NCBI GenBank assembly: GCA_003990745.1
Contig: RBNI01002045.1
Span: 1 to 19,930, forward strand
From: Jimgerdemannia flammicorona
Lineage: Eukaryota > Mucoromycota > Endogonomycetes > Endogonales > Endogonaceae
Length of the DNA stretch: 19,930 nucleotides
Direction: 5' to 3'
Positions 11,843 through 19,930 of this stretch are shown here, piece after piece. The position numbers and the translations under genes were made by a program. The stretch's first letter is position 1, and every line of letters starts with the position of its first letter. The notes under the pieces were generated by a model. It ran no database searches, was not told where the DNA came from, and saw nothing but the letters and a program-made list of their open reading frames with translations.

Positions 11843-13655
11843 TTTTTTTTGACAGGGGTCGCGGAGTGGTGGTGTGGGAGATAGGTAAAATAGTATGTAT
11901 GTGGGACGGGGGGCGACACTAAAGTCCATCCCATCACAGCACATGCTAACACTTTCACTCCGTTCCCCCGTTCCAATCGCTATTTTACCAGCGTCTACCA
12001 CCGCAGCGCGGCGCGGACGGTGGAGTACTCGTATAACGACTTTTGCGTGGCGCAAGTAGCACTCGGCCTGAACCGGACGGACGACTACCACAAGTACATG
12101 TCACGCTCGGGTAACTGGCTGAACTTGTGGAACAACAAGACCAAGTCCTTCGGCGTCAGGGGTTTCGTCATCCCGCGAAGCGCCAAATCCAAGACGTTTT
12201 TGATCGACCATTGGGCGGATCCCACCGTGTGCTCGCCGAGTGAGTTGATGGATTATTATTACTATTGGGAGGGGCTCATATTTTTCTTTTGTTGATAAAT
12301 GAGGTGATATTGTTTGATTGTTTATTAGGGAATGTGTTGGTATTGTTCGAGGGGGTCTAAGATTTGTAGAATCTGACAACTTGAATTCACCTCATGCACA
12401 CCCATCTTTCATTCGATTGGAATATCAGTCAACTTTCAAGGCGATAAATGCTTTTATTGGTACGACGAGTTCTATGAAGGTAATTGTGAATCATTTGCAC
12501 GATATTGCGATTTGGTTTTAGGTATTGTGAGATGTCGAGCGTTTTTGACGCGCTCCCCGATTCCACTTGTTATCAACAGCGAGTTCATGGACATACAGGT
12601 ACGCTTCAGATATCTTGTGAAACCGCCACATTCCAATGCGAATGGTCGTCTGATCCTCAAATGTGTTCAACTCTGCGCCTTTATAGCTTCTTCACGCCTC
12701 AAAACGTCGCCAAACTCGTGAGCTTGAACGGCGGACCGGAGGGCTTCATCCATCGTCTTGATGTCTACTTCGCGAACCGCTTGTTCGACCCCGGAAATGA
12801 GCCGGCCTTTCTCGTGCCGTTTATGTACAACTACGTTGGGCGGTACGTTGCGATCGTGGACTAGGCAGAAGATGGGTTGGTTCATGGTTGGCCTTGTGGC
12901 ATTGGGGTTATACGGACAGATGAGGATTGTTGAACGGTCCGTGGATTTTCCGAGTACGGGTTTTAATAAAGTTGGCTTTTGTATAGACCCGATCGAACGG
13001 CGGAGGTTACACGGGATATCATTAGCAAGAATTACAACAGCACGCAAAAAGGTCTTCCAGGTGAGTCTTCACACTCTTTCCATGGTGCGTATTTGCTCGA
13101 TATTCTGATGCCACATCGTCGACGCCACCAATTCTCCTCGTAGGCAACGATGACGCCGGCGCCATGGCCTCCTGGTACATTTTCACGACGCTCGGCTTCT
13201 TCCCTGTCGCCGGACAAGACCTATACCTGATCTCGCCGCCGCATTTCGAGTTTTCCACACTCTCCCTGGATCCGAAGAACCTGATGAGGACTTTCACGAT
13301 CAAGGCCTACGACCTAACGCCGACGTCCTACATCCAGTCGGCGCGTCTCAACGGGCAAGTACTGAAGCGCAATTGGTTCCGGCACACCGAGATCATGAAT
13401 GGTGGCGTCTTGGAATTGTGGATGGACGAGCGGAAGAGCGAATGGGGAACTGAGCCCGAGGCGTGGCCACCAAGCTATGAGCCCAAGTTTAAGGGGCCGA
13501 GTGATATCGTTGACTCGAGTGATATCGCGGACTCGAGTGATATCGCGGACTCGAGTGATATCGCGGACTCGAGTGACATCGCGGACTCGAGAGACTCGAG
13601 TGACTCAAGAGACATCGCGGACTCGATAGAGGAGTTAGAGAAATCAGAGGAGTGA
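9069..13655 (+). CDS. GH92-family alpha-mannosidase
   Basis: Ca2+-dependent exo-acting alpha-mannosidase (GH92), trimming mannose from glycoprotein glycans. Fifteen exons: 9069-9143, 9261-9477, 9622-9636, 9732-9776, 9882-9973, 10138-10441, 10500-10769, 10882-11253, 11441-11789, 11992-12239, 12441-12479, 12580-12598, 12687-12842, 12987-13060, 13144-13655; all phases agree and give 928 residues. An N-terminal RLRRR then a hydrophobic stretch (about 12-25) suggests a signal peptide or type II anchor, so secretory location. GH92 motifs in order are VDPLIGTVGEGHAFPG (about 88), HSQAGYNTKG, GISHMHSSGTGG, EEPYWDDFYCFWDTFRTLHP, GNNADVLIADA (about 518), ARTVEYSYNDFCVAQVA, DKCFYWYDEFYEGASSWTYS (about 665), SLNGGPEGFIHRLD, DPGNEPAFLVPFMYNYVGR and GNDDAGAMASWYIFTTLGFF (about 759). 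The acidic YEG and GNDDAG blocks match where GH92 catalytic acids lie. From about residue 877 the tail is a tandem DSSDIA repeat, not part of the fold. The next gene downstream is MPDU1. Confidence 0.93.
11795..11850 (+). repeat. Poly-T tract inside GH92 intron 9
   Basis: Forty-seven consecutive T residues, one G, then eight T. The run begins right after the donor GTGAG at 11790 and is followed by GACAG, so the 202-nt intron begins with what looks like a second polypyrimidine tract. Use of that early CAG (11855) would put a stop into the protein within about 25 codons. It may have grown by slippage or come from a retroposed A tail. Confidence 0.9.
13498..13628 (+). repeat. 18-bp coding minisatellite at the GH92 3' end
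   Basis: The unit GACTCGAGTGATATCGCG is repeated about four times nearly perfectly and then decays (GACATC, AGAGACTCG). It encodes five consecutive SSDI(V/A)D hexapeptides and a degenerate sixth. Since 18 is a multiple of three, copy-number change keeps the frame. Each unit contains two palindromic hexamers, CTCGAG and GATATC. Confidence 0.93.
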
Positions 13656-13979
13656 TTGGGTGGTGGGTGGTTTAGGGTTCGGGGATACGCTTTCGAAAAA
13701 CAAACTCTAGGATGCATTGGTACTATATACCTTGTGTACAGCCCCAATTATTTCCTTCTGTATCGCTCTGTTTTATTCTTGTTTGCCTTTTCTTGATTGT
13801 TGCACCTGTACGAGTTGAAACAATATTAAATTAAGAATTGGCCGAAACGTCTTTGGATCGCTAAAAATGAACGTGAGGAGGAAACCAAAGGCAAAGAGGT
13901 CTCAACAGACTCAGGCGAGGCGATAATCTGTGACGCTAGCAAAAATCAGAGGGGCGTGACTTTTTGAATCGCGTCTCTC
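13656..13979 (+). other. Intergenic spacer between GH92 and MPDU1 genes
   Basis: 324 bp between two genes on the same strand. It holds the mannosidase 3' UTR and the MPDU1 promoter. No further gene or clear TATA box is visible. AT-rich DNA at about 13823-13838 (CAATATTAAATTAAG) may include the upstream gene's polyadenylation region. Confidence 0.5.
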
Positions 13980-14837
13980 ATGCCCGCCCACTCCTTCTCC
14001 ACTCTCTTGTTCCTACTGACTTTCCTCGCAACGCAAACAAGTCAGCTTCCCATCCCTTATGAAGGCTACTTCCCGCGCAAGAACCTCCTCCCCCCTCCCC
14101 TCAGGGACCCCCTGGTAGCGCTGATCGACGAGAAATGCTACACGTCGCTCATCGAGAACTTCAACCTGACCGACCTCGGATGCATCAAGTACGCCATCTC
14201 CAAGGCCCTCGGTTTCGGCATCGTCCTCGGTGGCGCGATCGTCAAGATCCCCCAGATCCTGACTATCATCTCGTCCTCCTCCGCCGAAGGCCTCTCCCTC
14301 GCCGCCTACTACCTCGAGTCCCTCTCGTGCGTCATCACCCTCGTCTACAACTATCGCCAAGGCAACCCCTTTTCCACCTACGGCGAGGTCCTCTTCCTCT
14401 CCCTCCAAAACATCGCCATCACACTGCTCATCCTCGCTTACGCCAGACGCCAATCCGCCCTCGTCGCCTCCGCCGTAGCCATCCTCCTCGTCGCGAAGGC
14501 CCTCTTGAGCCCGGACATCGTCGGTCCTGGTTGGATGCAGACCCTGTACGCCGCCACAATCCCAATCAACCTCGCCTCAAAGGTGCCCCAGATATACACC
14601 AACTGGAGCAATGGCTCCACGGGGAAATTGTCCGCGTTCGCAGTGCTCAACTATTTCCTCGGGTCCACTGCCCGCGTGTTTACCACCATCACCGAACTCG
14701 ATGACCCGCTCGTGCTCGCTGGAAACGTTCTGGCGTCTCTGTTTAATGGGATTTTGGCATTCCAGCTTATCTATTATTGGCGCAAGAATAAGGGTATCCC
14801 CCCGCAAGTGATAGAGGAGGTCAAAAAGGCCGATTAA
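13980..14837 (+). CDS. MPDU1: MPDU1-like PQ-loop protein (mannose-P-dolichol utilisation defect 1)
   Basis: ER multi-pass membrane protein of the MPDU1/Lec35 family, required for use of dolichol-phosphate-mannose and -glucose as sugar donors in luminal N-glycan, GPI-anchor and O-mannose assembly. The ORF is a single exon of 285 residues. The first PQ-loop is at about 84-108 (AIVKIPQILTIISSSSAEGL, P91-Q92) and the second at about 197-222 (ASKVPQIYTNWSNGSTGKLS, P203-Q204). Family blocks LIDEKCYTSLIENFNLTDLG, NPFSTYGEVLFLSLQNIAI, NYFLGSTARVFTTI and NVLASLFNGILAFQLIYYW are clear. It is somewhat longer than animal MPDU1 (about 247) because of an N-terminal hydrophobic segment (about 6-20) that could be a signal peptide or an extra membrane helix. 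The only other Met is at about 186, so the first ATG is the start. The lack of introns contrasts with its neighbours. It lies 324 bp after a mannosidase gene on the same strand and converges on the kinase gene. Confidence 0.95.
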   Translation: MPAHSFSTLLFLLTFLATQTSQLPIPYEGYFPRKNLLPPPLRDPLVALIDEKCYTSLIENFNLTDLGCIKYAISKALGFGIVLGGAIVKIPQILTIISSSSAEGLSLAAYYLESLSCVITLVYNYRQGNPFSTYGEVLFLSLQNIAITLLILAYARRQSALVASAVAILLVAKALLSPDIVGPGWMQTLYAATIPINLASKVPQIYTNWSNGSTGKLSAFAVLNYFLGSTARVFTTITELDDPLVLAGNVLASLFNGILAFQLIYYWRKNKGIPPQVIEEVKKAD

Positions 14838-15095
14838 TAAAGCGAACAAGGAATTAGAGGGAAAAGATGTAGGACATCAACTGTTTTCGACTCTGTTGGA
14901 AATGTCCAAAATTGTCGTGGAGATGGCCAGTGCGATACACCGTATTCTATTATACATAATTACGCTTACACAAAAAGTTCTTTCCATCTCTGTAAGAGCA
15001 AGTTTGTGTGTGTTTAAACGTTTTCGATGGTGATATCCCAGATAAAATGACTATTTGGAGGTTTAACGCTGATCACACAAACGCACATAATGCCC

Positions 15096-18000
15096 TCAAA
15101 TAATTGCTGACGTTAACCATGGCATCTCCTGACTTAAATCAAGATCTACTGCAGCCATCTCCCCTTCTACTGCAGCCATCTCCCCTCCCGACTTCTCACC
15201 CCGACCTTCATCCTTTACACCGATCTCCTCTATCATCTGCATCAACACAGGCACCACCCCCCTCTTTCCCACATATAATGACAATGTTTTTGGGCTCCGC
15301 ACCTCATCCGCTAACGCCAAAAACTCGCTATCCATCGACCACCCACTCAGGTGCCGCGACCGCCGCCTCTCCCGCAGGATCCGCGCGATGTCCAGCACTT
15401 CCTGCCTCTGGTCGGGGAAGTACGGCGCCAGGTCAACAGCAATGTCCGATGTTTCGTCGTCAGTCCCTGCCACCATCTCGCCTCGATCTTCCTCCTTCTC
15501 CTTCTCCTTCTCCTTCTCCTCCTCCTTCTCCTCCTCCTTCTCCTCCTCCTTCTCCTCCTCCTTCTCCTCCTCCTTCTCCTCCTCCTCCTCCTCCTCCTCC
15601 TCCATCGACTCGTCCTCATGAGAAAGAGACGCCGCTAGCCTGGCATACAGGAGCTCGGGCGGCGGGGCTTCGCCCAGAAGCTGGACCGTGCGGATCTTTG
15701 AGAGGACGGGGCGTGAAGATGATGATTTGGATGTTGTCTGGGTGCTCGAGGGGCTGGGGAAGGGTGGAGTGAGCTGCCTTGTAGTTTCGAGTGACGATCG
15801 TGATGGATCGTCTACTTGTGCTACGGTTAGAGAGCCTTCTGGGGCGACGAAGGAGCATTGGTACTTCTTGCGTAAGACGAGCTGTTCCTTCTCGGGCCGG
15901 TCGATCGATCTGCAGATCTCGAGGAGCGCTTCGTCTGATAGCGTGCGAGCTAGTAACGGGAAGACACGGGTTAGTACTCACTCGACAACCTTATTACCGT
16001 ACGCCCACCCAGACCAGAAAGACGGTGATGTGAACCTTGCTATTAAATACTCGATAACCTCACTAAAATCAAACAGTGAAGAAACAAAAAGAAAATTATT
16101 TCCCTACCTTCCTTCTCCCCACCTTCCTTCCCGCCCCACACAAGGATGGAATACCACGCCGCATCGTCTGCGATCCCGAATCGTCCGAGCACGCGTGCCA
16201 TCACGTCCCGAGCATCCCTCGCGTCCACGACATCGACCATGCGTGTCTGCGCGCCAATGCCAATGACGCAAACGCATCTCCGTTTCACCTCGTCCATCGA
16301 CTCGTACTGCTGGTCGCCGATGATCACCCGGGTCGAGCTCAGGTGCGCCTCGGGCAACAGTCTCCGCCGGAGGTTCAGCCTGTCCTTCTCCGGCCAGTCG
16401 GGTGAGCTACAAATGGCCACGAGCTCAGCGTCGGAGAGGGCTCGCGCTACGGAGGTGGAGGGTCAGCGGCCAAAGCTCAAAATTTCCATGGTTCGAATGT
16501 CTTCTCCGAGCTCAATGTTCGCCGATCTTAAATGTTCTACACAGTAAGGAAATGTATTCCAAAATGAATGGAAAAACGTACCTCCTCTCATGGGACCAGT
16601 CATCGTATATATCTCATATTCGCCTGCCTTCTCCATGTCGATAGAGAATTTGCCAAGCACTTTGACCATGACCTCCTGTGCGTTTGTCGCGCCGTGCACA
16701 TTGATCCGCCTGGTGCGACCATAACCGGTGACGCTGATGCATTGCTGGTTCAAAATCTCCTTCGGCAGGATCCCCTCGGCACCGTTCCACTGACGAACAC
16801 AATCACAGAAGCAATCAGTAAGCAACAGGAAAACCACGACAAGCAAAGCGGGAAGCAGGAATCATTTTGCACGAACACGAACACCATTCCCAAAAGAACA
16901 AATAAATACCGCCAATTCGTCATCATCTAAATTCATGCTGGTCCACAGGCCGGGCCTCGACATGCGGGTACTGGGAGACTTGGTCGAGTTGGCCCACGCG
17001 CCACGCGGCGAGGAGACGGAGTCGTTCGGCGAGACGACCGGCGAGGACGTCCCAGTGCGCTTTAATATAAAGGAGGGATTCTGCTGCGCAGCCTTCATGT
17101 CGGCGAAGATGCGCAGTGGCTTCTCCTCGAGACCAAACTCGCGCTCTACATGGAATGCATTTCGAGCTTCAATAGACGAAGACAAAGCACCTCCTCGCGA
17201 TTATCCTGGAAAAAGACTTCACTGAACCAGCCACAAACAGATCTCCTCGCGCTTCAAAATCAGCAATAAAACCCACCCCGAACTTCGCCGCCGACGCTAT
17301 ACCGCATGCACATCGCGTAGTTCCGCCAGTCGTCTTTGATCCTATACTTCCTTAGCGCGATGACGAGCAACTTGTAGAGTGGATCGTCCAACGATAGGGC
17401 CCCGGTGAGTTCTGACTGGCTCTGCGGGCGCAGCATCTCCTCCATGGGCACCTGGATCTTTATGTCGTCATGCGCACGTTTCACCGTGAAGACTAGATTC
17501 TGGCGGTGGTCTTTGAGCTCGCGAAAGAGATGAAGAGGCCGCTCGTCGTGCGCGAGTGCGCGCTCTGCAGGGAGGGAGGCAGGGTCAGTGAGAGTAAGAT
17601 ATCAGCTGAGAGATGGATATTAAATGACTGACTGCCGCGCACCTTGGACACCTTCCTCATTGTCGTACCGCAACCACAGTGTGTAATCCTGCCAGTTGTC
17701 AGTGATGTTATACTTTGCAAGTACCCACGGTAAGACTGTGGAACACCGATCATCAACCGACACGCAAAATGGCTGTCGCAGCTCGGCCCTATCCTCCTCG
17801 TATATCATGTCCCCATTCTGCAAAAGAACACTTTGTGCCGTGCGCCTCCCCAGATTTCGTCGGATATCATACATGGTCGTCCTGGAACGTATTCGCTTCA
17901 ATTCCTCATGACTATAAAAGCTACTCATGGACGCGATACGCGACGCCACCGTCCCTGCTGCGAACGTGAAATCGCTTCCCACCGACGATCTGCTCGTCTC

Positions 18001-19445
18001 CCCATCATGTTCTCTTGCTTCGCGCCTCCCTCTCACGAATTCTACCGTCTTCGACGCCATGGGGGCTCGCTCCATTTCGTCTTTGATCCCCTCGAGTCGG
18101 AGCTTGACCTCCTCAATCATCGGACGCATCTCCGGGTCTGGGTCCCAACATGCGACGTAGATGTCCTCGTAGGCGGTGGGTACGCCCGGGATGAGCTCCT
18201 CGCGCAATCCGTCTGCGAACTGCGGGATGGCCCCGTACAGGCGCGGTTCGGAGGCGGTGACGAGTTGCCACATGAGTGTACCGAAGCAGTAGACGTCGGA
18301 TTTCTGGGTGCACTCCTCCTCGCGGAAGACCTCAGGTGGTAGGTACTCGAAGCGGCCGTAGCAGCCGTGGGGGTCGTCATGGGAGCGGCCCATGGCGTGA
18401 CCGAGGCCGATGTCGATGATGAAGGGCGTGTCGGAGATGTGATCGAAAACCACGTTGCCTGGGTGCAGGTCGTTGTGTACCAGGCCGAGTTTGTGGATCA
18501 TTGATAGAGCTTTGGCAATATTGAGTGCGTGGCGTGTGATAGTGGACCAGTCCTGAGGGGGGTTGTCACGGAGAAGCGTCTCCAGGCTGCCGGAGGAGGC
18601 GAGCTCCATAATCATATGGTAGCGGTTTGTCACGGGTGAACGAGTTAGGCCGATTAGTTCCTTGGTCACACTATCCATCTGGCAGCTGTGGATGCGGTGA
18701 AAGGAGAGGTGAGCATTCAAAACCATCTGTCGGGGTTGATGTGGAACGGCGTGGTTAGCGAGTTGGTCGTGGAATTGAAATAGACATGATAATGTGTTGG
18801 CTTTAGTGCACATCAGCAACCCACCTCATGCACAAGATTCTCATTCAACTCCTTGAGCGCAAACTGCAGCTCCGATCTCATATCGACTCCTTCGCTCACA
18901 TTGATACGCAGAAACATGCGCTGATCCTCGGCCTTCACGGTGGCGCGATATACGGTGGCGAATCCTCCGCGACCGAGGACGGAAAATTCAACGAAGCGCT
19001 CGAATGGGATCCAGACGAGGTAGGGCTGGAGCTCGGCAAGGCCTAGAGCTGAGAGGTGCTTACGGAGCTCATCGTCGTGACCCGGGAAGTTGAGCTTGTT
19101 GATGTGGGCGGCCACGCAGAGGTCCTCGCGCTGCGGGTAGCGGAGGAATAGCTGCTTGGCTTGGAAGCGCGAGTCCCCTTCATGGTTCTCTACGCTTGGC
19201 TCTTCCTCTTCCTCAGCTTGCATTGTGGTAGTCGGATACGTAACCCCGAAACCTCGAACAGAAAAGGTCACGGGACTGTGACTCGACACCCATTTAGGGT
19301 GATAAACGACCCATACATCAATTTCGCCGAATTGCAGTGGCGAGCTTTCCGCGTGCTCGTACCCTCGCCGGATCTCGGCCTCTGCGTCGGGACGGTCTTG
19401 GTCCGGATACAAGGCCCATGCGAGCTCGAGCGATTTCTCCTGCAC
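15096..19445 (-). CDS. Large protein kinase with four tandem RA-like (ubiquitin-fold) modules; 5' end unresolved
   Basis: Probable cytoplasmic signalling kinase. Exons in transcription order: about 19445-18825, 18726-17643, 17564-17277, 17166-16910, 16789-16582, 16446-16123 (alternative donor gives 16108), 15949-15096; phases 0,1,1,0,1,1 agree. The kinase domain has glycine loop GRGGFATVY, a 25-residue insertion, Lys in FALKEL (codon 18852-18854), catalytic Asp in LVHNDLHPGN (18469-18471), DIG instead of DFG (18412-18414) and PPE instead of APE (YLPPEVF). Then come Ste50-like RA modules 1 (about 17470-17775) and 2 (17058-17465), Ste11/Byr2-like modules 3 (16361-16741) and 4 (15864-16276), a Ser-rich linker, a Glu/Lys repeat, and a PYFPDQRQEVLD segment. 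The frame is open above 19445 to a stop at 19493, but the first in-frame ATG is at 19223 (protein about 1,137 residues). The coding look of 19224-19445 suggests an upstream exon joined at an AG near 19443. Two merged genes are possible but no phase break supports this. Confidence 0.82.
15489..15603 (-). repeat. Trinucleotide-rich coding repeat (Glu/Lys tract) in the kinase gene
   Basis: GAG/AAG repeats, partly organised as 12-bp units, encode a run of nine Glu followed by (KEEE)n and (KE)n just before DRGEMVAGTDDETSD. The tract probably forms a highly charged single alpha-helix or a flexible spacer. Other frames give poly-Leu, poly-Ser and poly-Arg ORFs that are artefacts. Confidence 0.9.
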
Positions 19446-19525
19446 GTGAGTCTGGGCGAAGGGATTGGGTAGATATGCGTGAGAAGTTTGTTATTTCTGT
19501 TTTTTTTTGGGGGGAAAGGGGCTCC

Positions 19526-19669
19526 CTATTTTTCGACATCTAGACTTAAGGAATTGTTGGGATAAAAGCGCATCTCGACTTTGAATCTGCAAGAAGTAAG
19601 TGCGATGATAGGCGGCGGAGATAGTTGCGCGATGGGTTGGATCGAGAATGGGACGCTGATGTATTTCAT
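19526..19669 (-). other. Possible upstream ORF (47 codons) ahead of the kinase gene
   Basis: An ATG-initiated ORF (MKYISVPFSIQPIAQL... ending DVEK, stop at 19526-19528) lies about 95 bp below a TATAAA and about 80 bp above the kinase reading frame. It has no GTR-type donor of good quality inside, so it is not an obvious first coding exon. If the transcript starts near 19735 it would be a uORF. Whether it is translated is unknown. Confidence 0.25.
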
Positions 19670-19759
19670 TTCGTAGACGGTTTGGCAATAATGTAAATAC
19701 TAAATGGGTCGTTTTCAACACCCGTCTACGAGCACTATTTCCCGCACGGTTGTCGTCTC

Positions 19760-19765
19760 TTTATA
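19760..19765 (-). promoter_or_regulatory. TATA-box candidate for the kinase gene
   Basis: The minus strand reads TTTTTTTATAAAGAG. TATAAA at this position would place transcription start near 19735 and fits a gene whose coding sequence appears by 19445. A/T-rich chance occurrence cannot be excluded. Confidence 0.35.
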
Positions 19766-19778
19766 AAAAAACAAATTC

Positions 19779-19795
19779 GTACGTACGTACGTACA
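19779..19795. repeat. (CGTA)n tetranucleotide microsatellite
   Basis: Four perfect CGTA repeats plus one base form a self-complementary run just upstream of the TATA candidate. A (TA)n run follows at about 19889-19899, and a C-rich tract closes the window at 19912-19930. Confidence 0.9.
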
Positions 19796-19930
19796 CATTC
19801 GGACAATACGCCAATGACAGTGCAGCCCTCGAATGAATGTTATTGGGAAGTGTTGGGAAATAGCCCAAGGGAAGTACAAAGCTACGAGTATATATATATT
19901 CTATGCCCTTTCCCCCTCCTCCCCCCCCCC

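Noticed and set aside
11790..11855. Short alternative intron ending at GACAG after the T tract in GH92
   Set aside because: Using it shifts into sequence with a stop within about 25 codons and loses the ARTVEYSYND block; the 11991 acceptor restores it.
13475..13747. Antisense ORF with repeated SLESAISLESA
   Set aside because: It is the complement of the 18-bp repeat at the GH92 3' end and shows nothing beyond the repeat.
14135..14704. Arg/Pro/His-rich ORF overlapping MPDU1
   Set aside because: It is a shifted-frame shadow of MPDU1's C-rich codons.
15347..15638. ORFs of poly-Arg, poly-Leu and poly-Ser across the Glu/Lys repeat
   Set aside because: They are other-frame readings of the GAG/AAG repeat in the kinase gene; only the Glu/Lys frame continues into spliced, domain-bearing sequence.
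15096..19445. Two or more separate genes in the kinase region
   Set aside because: All six introns keep the reading phase and no internal stop or start break is needed; kept as one gene pending RNA data.
19501..19539. ATG at 19539 as the kinase start, with a frameshift in the A9 run
   Set aside because: A stop in the kinase frame at 19491-19493 lies after the A run, so correcting an indel there would not join the frames.

Overview
This window reads as nuclear DNA of a filamentous fungus, most likely a basidiomycete. Genes lie on both strands and most are cut by many short introns (58-202 nt) with GT(R)NGY-type donors and YAG acceptors. Protein families are typically fungal: a Zn2Cys6 regulator, App1 phosphatidate phosphatase, GH92 mannosidase, MPDU1, and a kinase carrying Ste50/Ste11-like Ras-associating modules. 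The basidiomycete call rests on intron density and protein flavour, not on a database search. All splice models were built by hand from phase, splice signals and family motifs. The joins within each model agree in reading phase.

Layout, left to right. (1) 71-855, minus: N-terminal half of ornithine aminotransferase, running off the left edge. (2) 1099-3147, minus: a 652-residue Zn2Cys6 transcription factor with one intron. (3) 3148-5340: a gene-poor 2.2 kb divergent spacer with a perfect 10-bp hairpin, a poly-T tract flanked by an 8-bp direct repeat, and a decayed minisatellite. (4) 5341-8037, plus: an 804-residue App1-type phosphatidate phosphatase in four exons. (5) 8038-9068: spacer without a recognisable gene. 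(6) 9069-13655, plus: a 15-exon, 928-residue GH92 alpha-mannosidase with a 15-nt and a 19-nt micro-exon and a repetitive acidic tail. (7) 13980-14837, plus: an intronless MPDU1 homologue (PQ-loop, dolichol-phosphate-mannose utilisation). (8) 15096 to at least 19445, minus: a very large kinase (at least about 1,140 residues, probably more than 1,210) followed by four tandem RA-like modules and a charged tail. (9) 19446-19930: its presumed upstream region, with simple repeats.

No mobile element with coding capacity, secondary-metabolite cluster, RNA gene or CRISPR array was seen. The genes look like independent housekeeping or signalling loci. The one functional echo is the GH92 mannosidase next to MPDU1, since both concern mannose-containing glycans. 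The most unusual object is the kinase at the right end. All four RA-like modules are split by a phase-1 intron at the same relative place, which suggests growth by duplication or shuffling of symmetric exons. Its C-terminal half resembles the regulatory region of Ste11/Byr2-type MAPKKKs, but here it lies after a different kinase domain.
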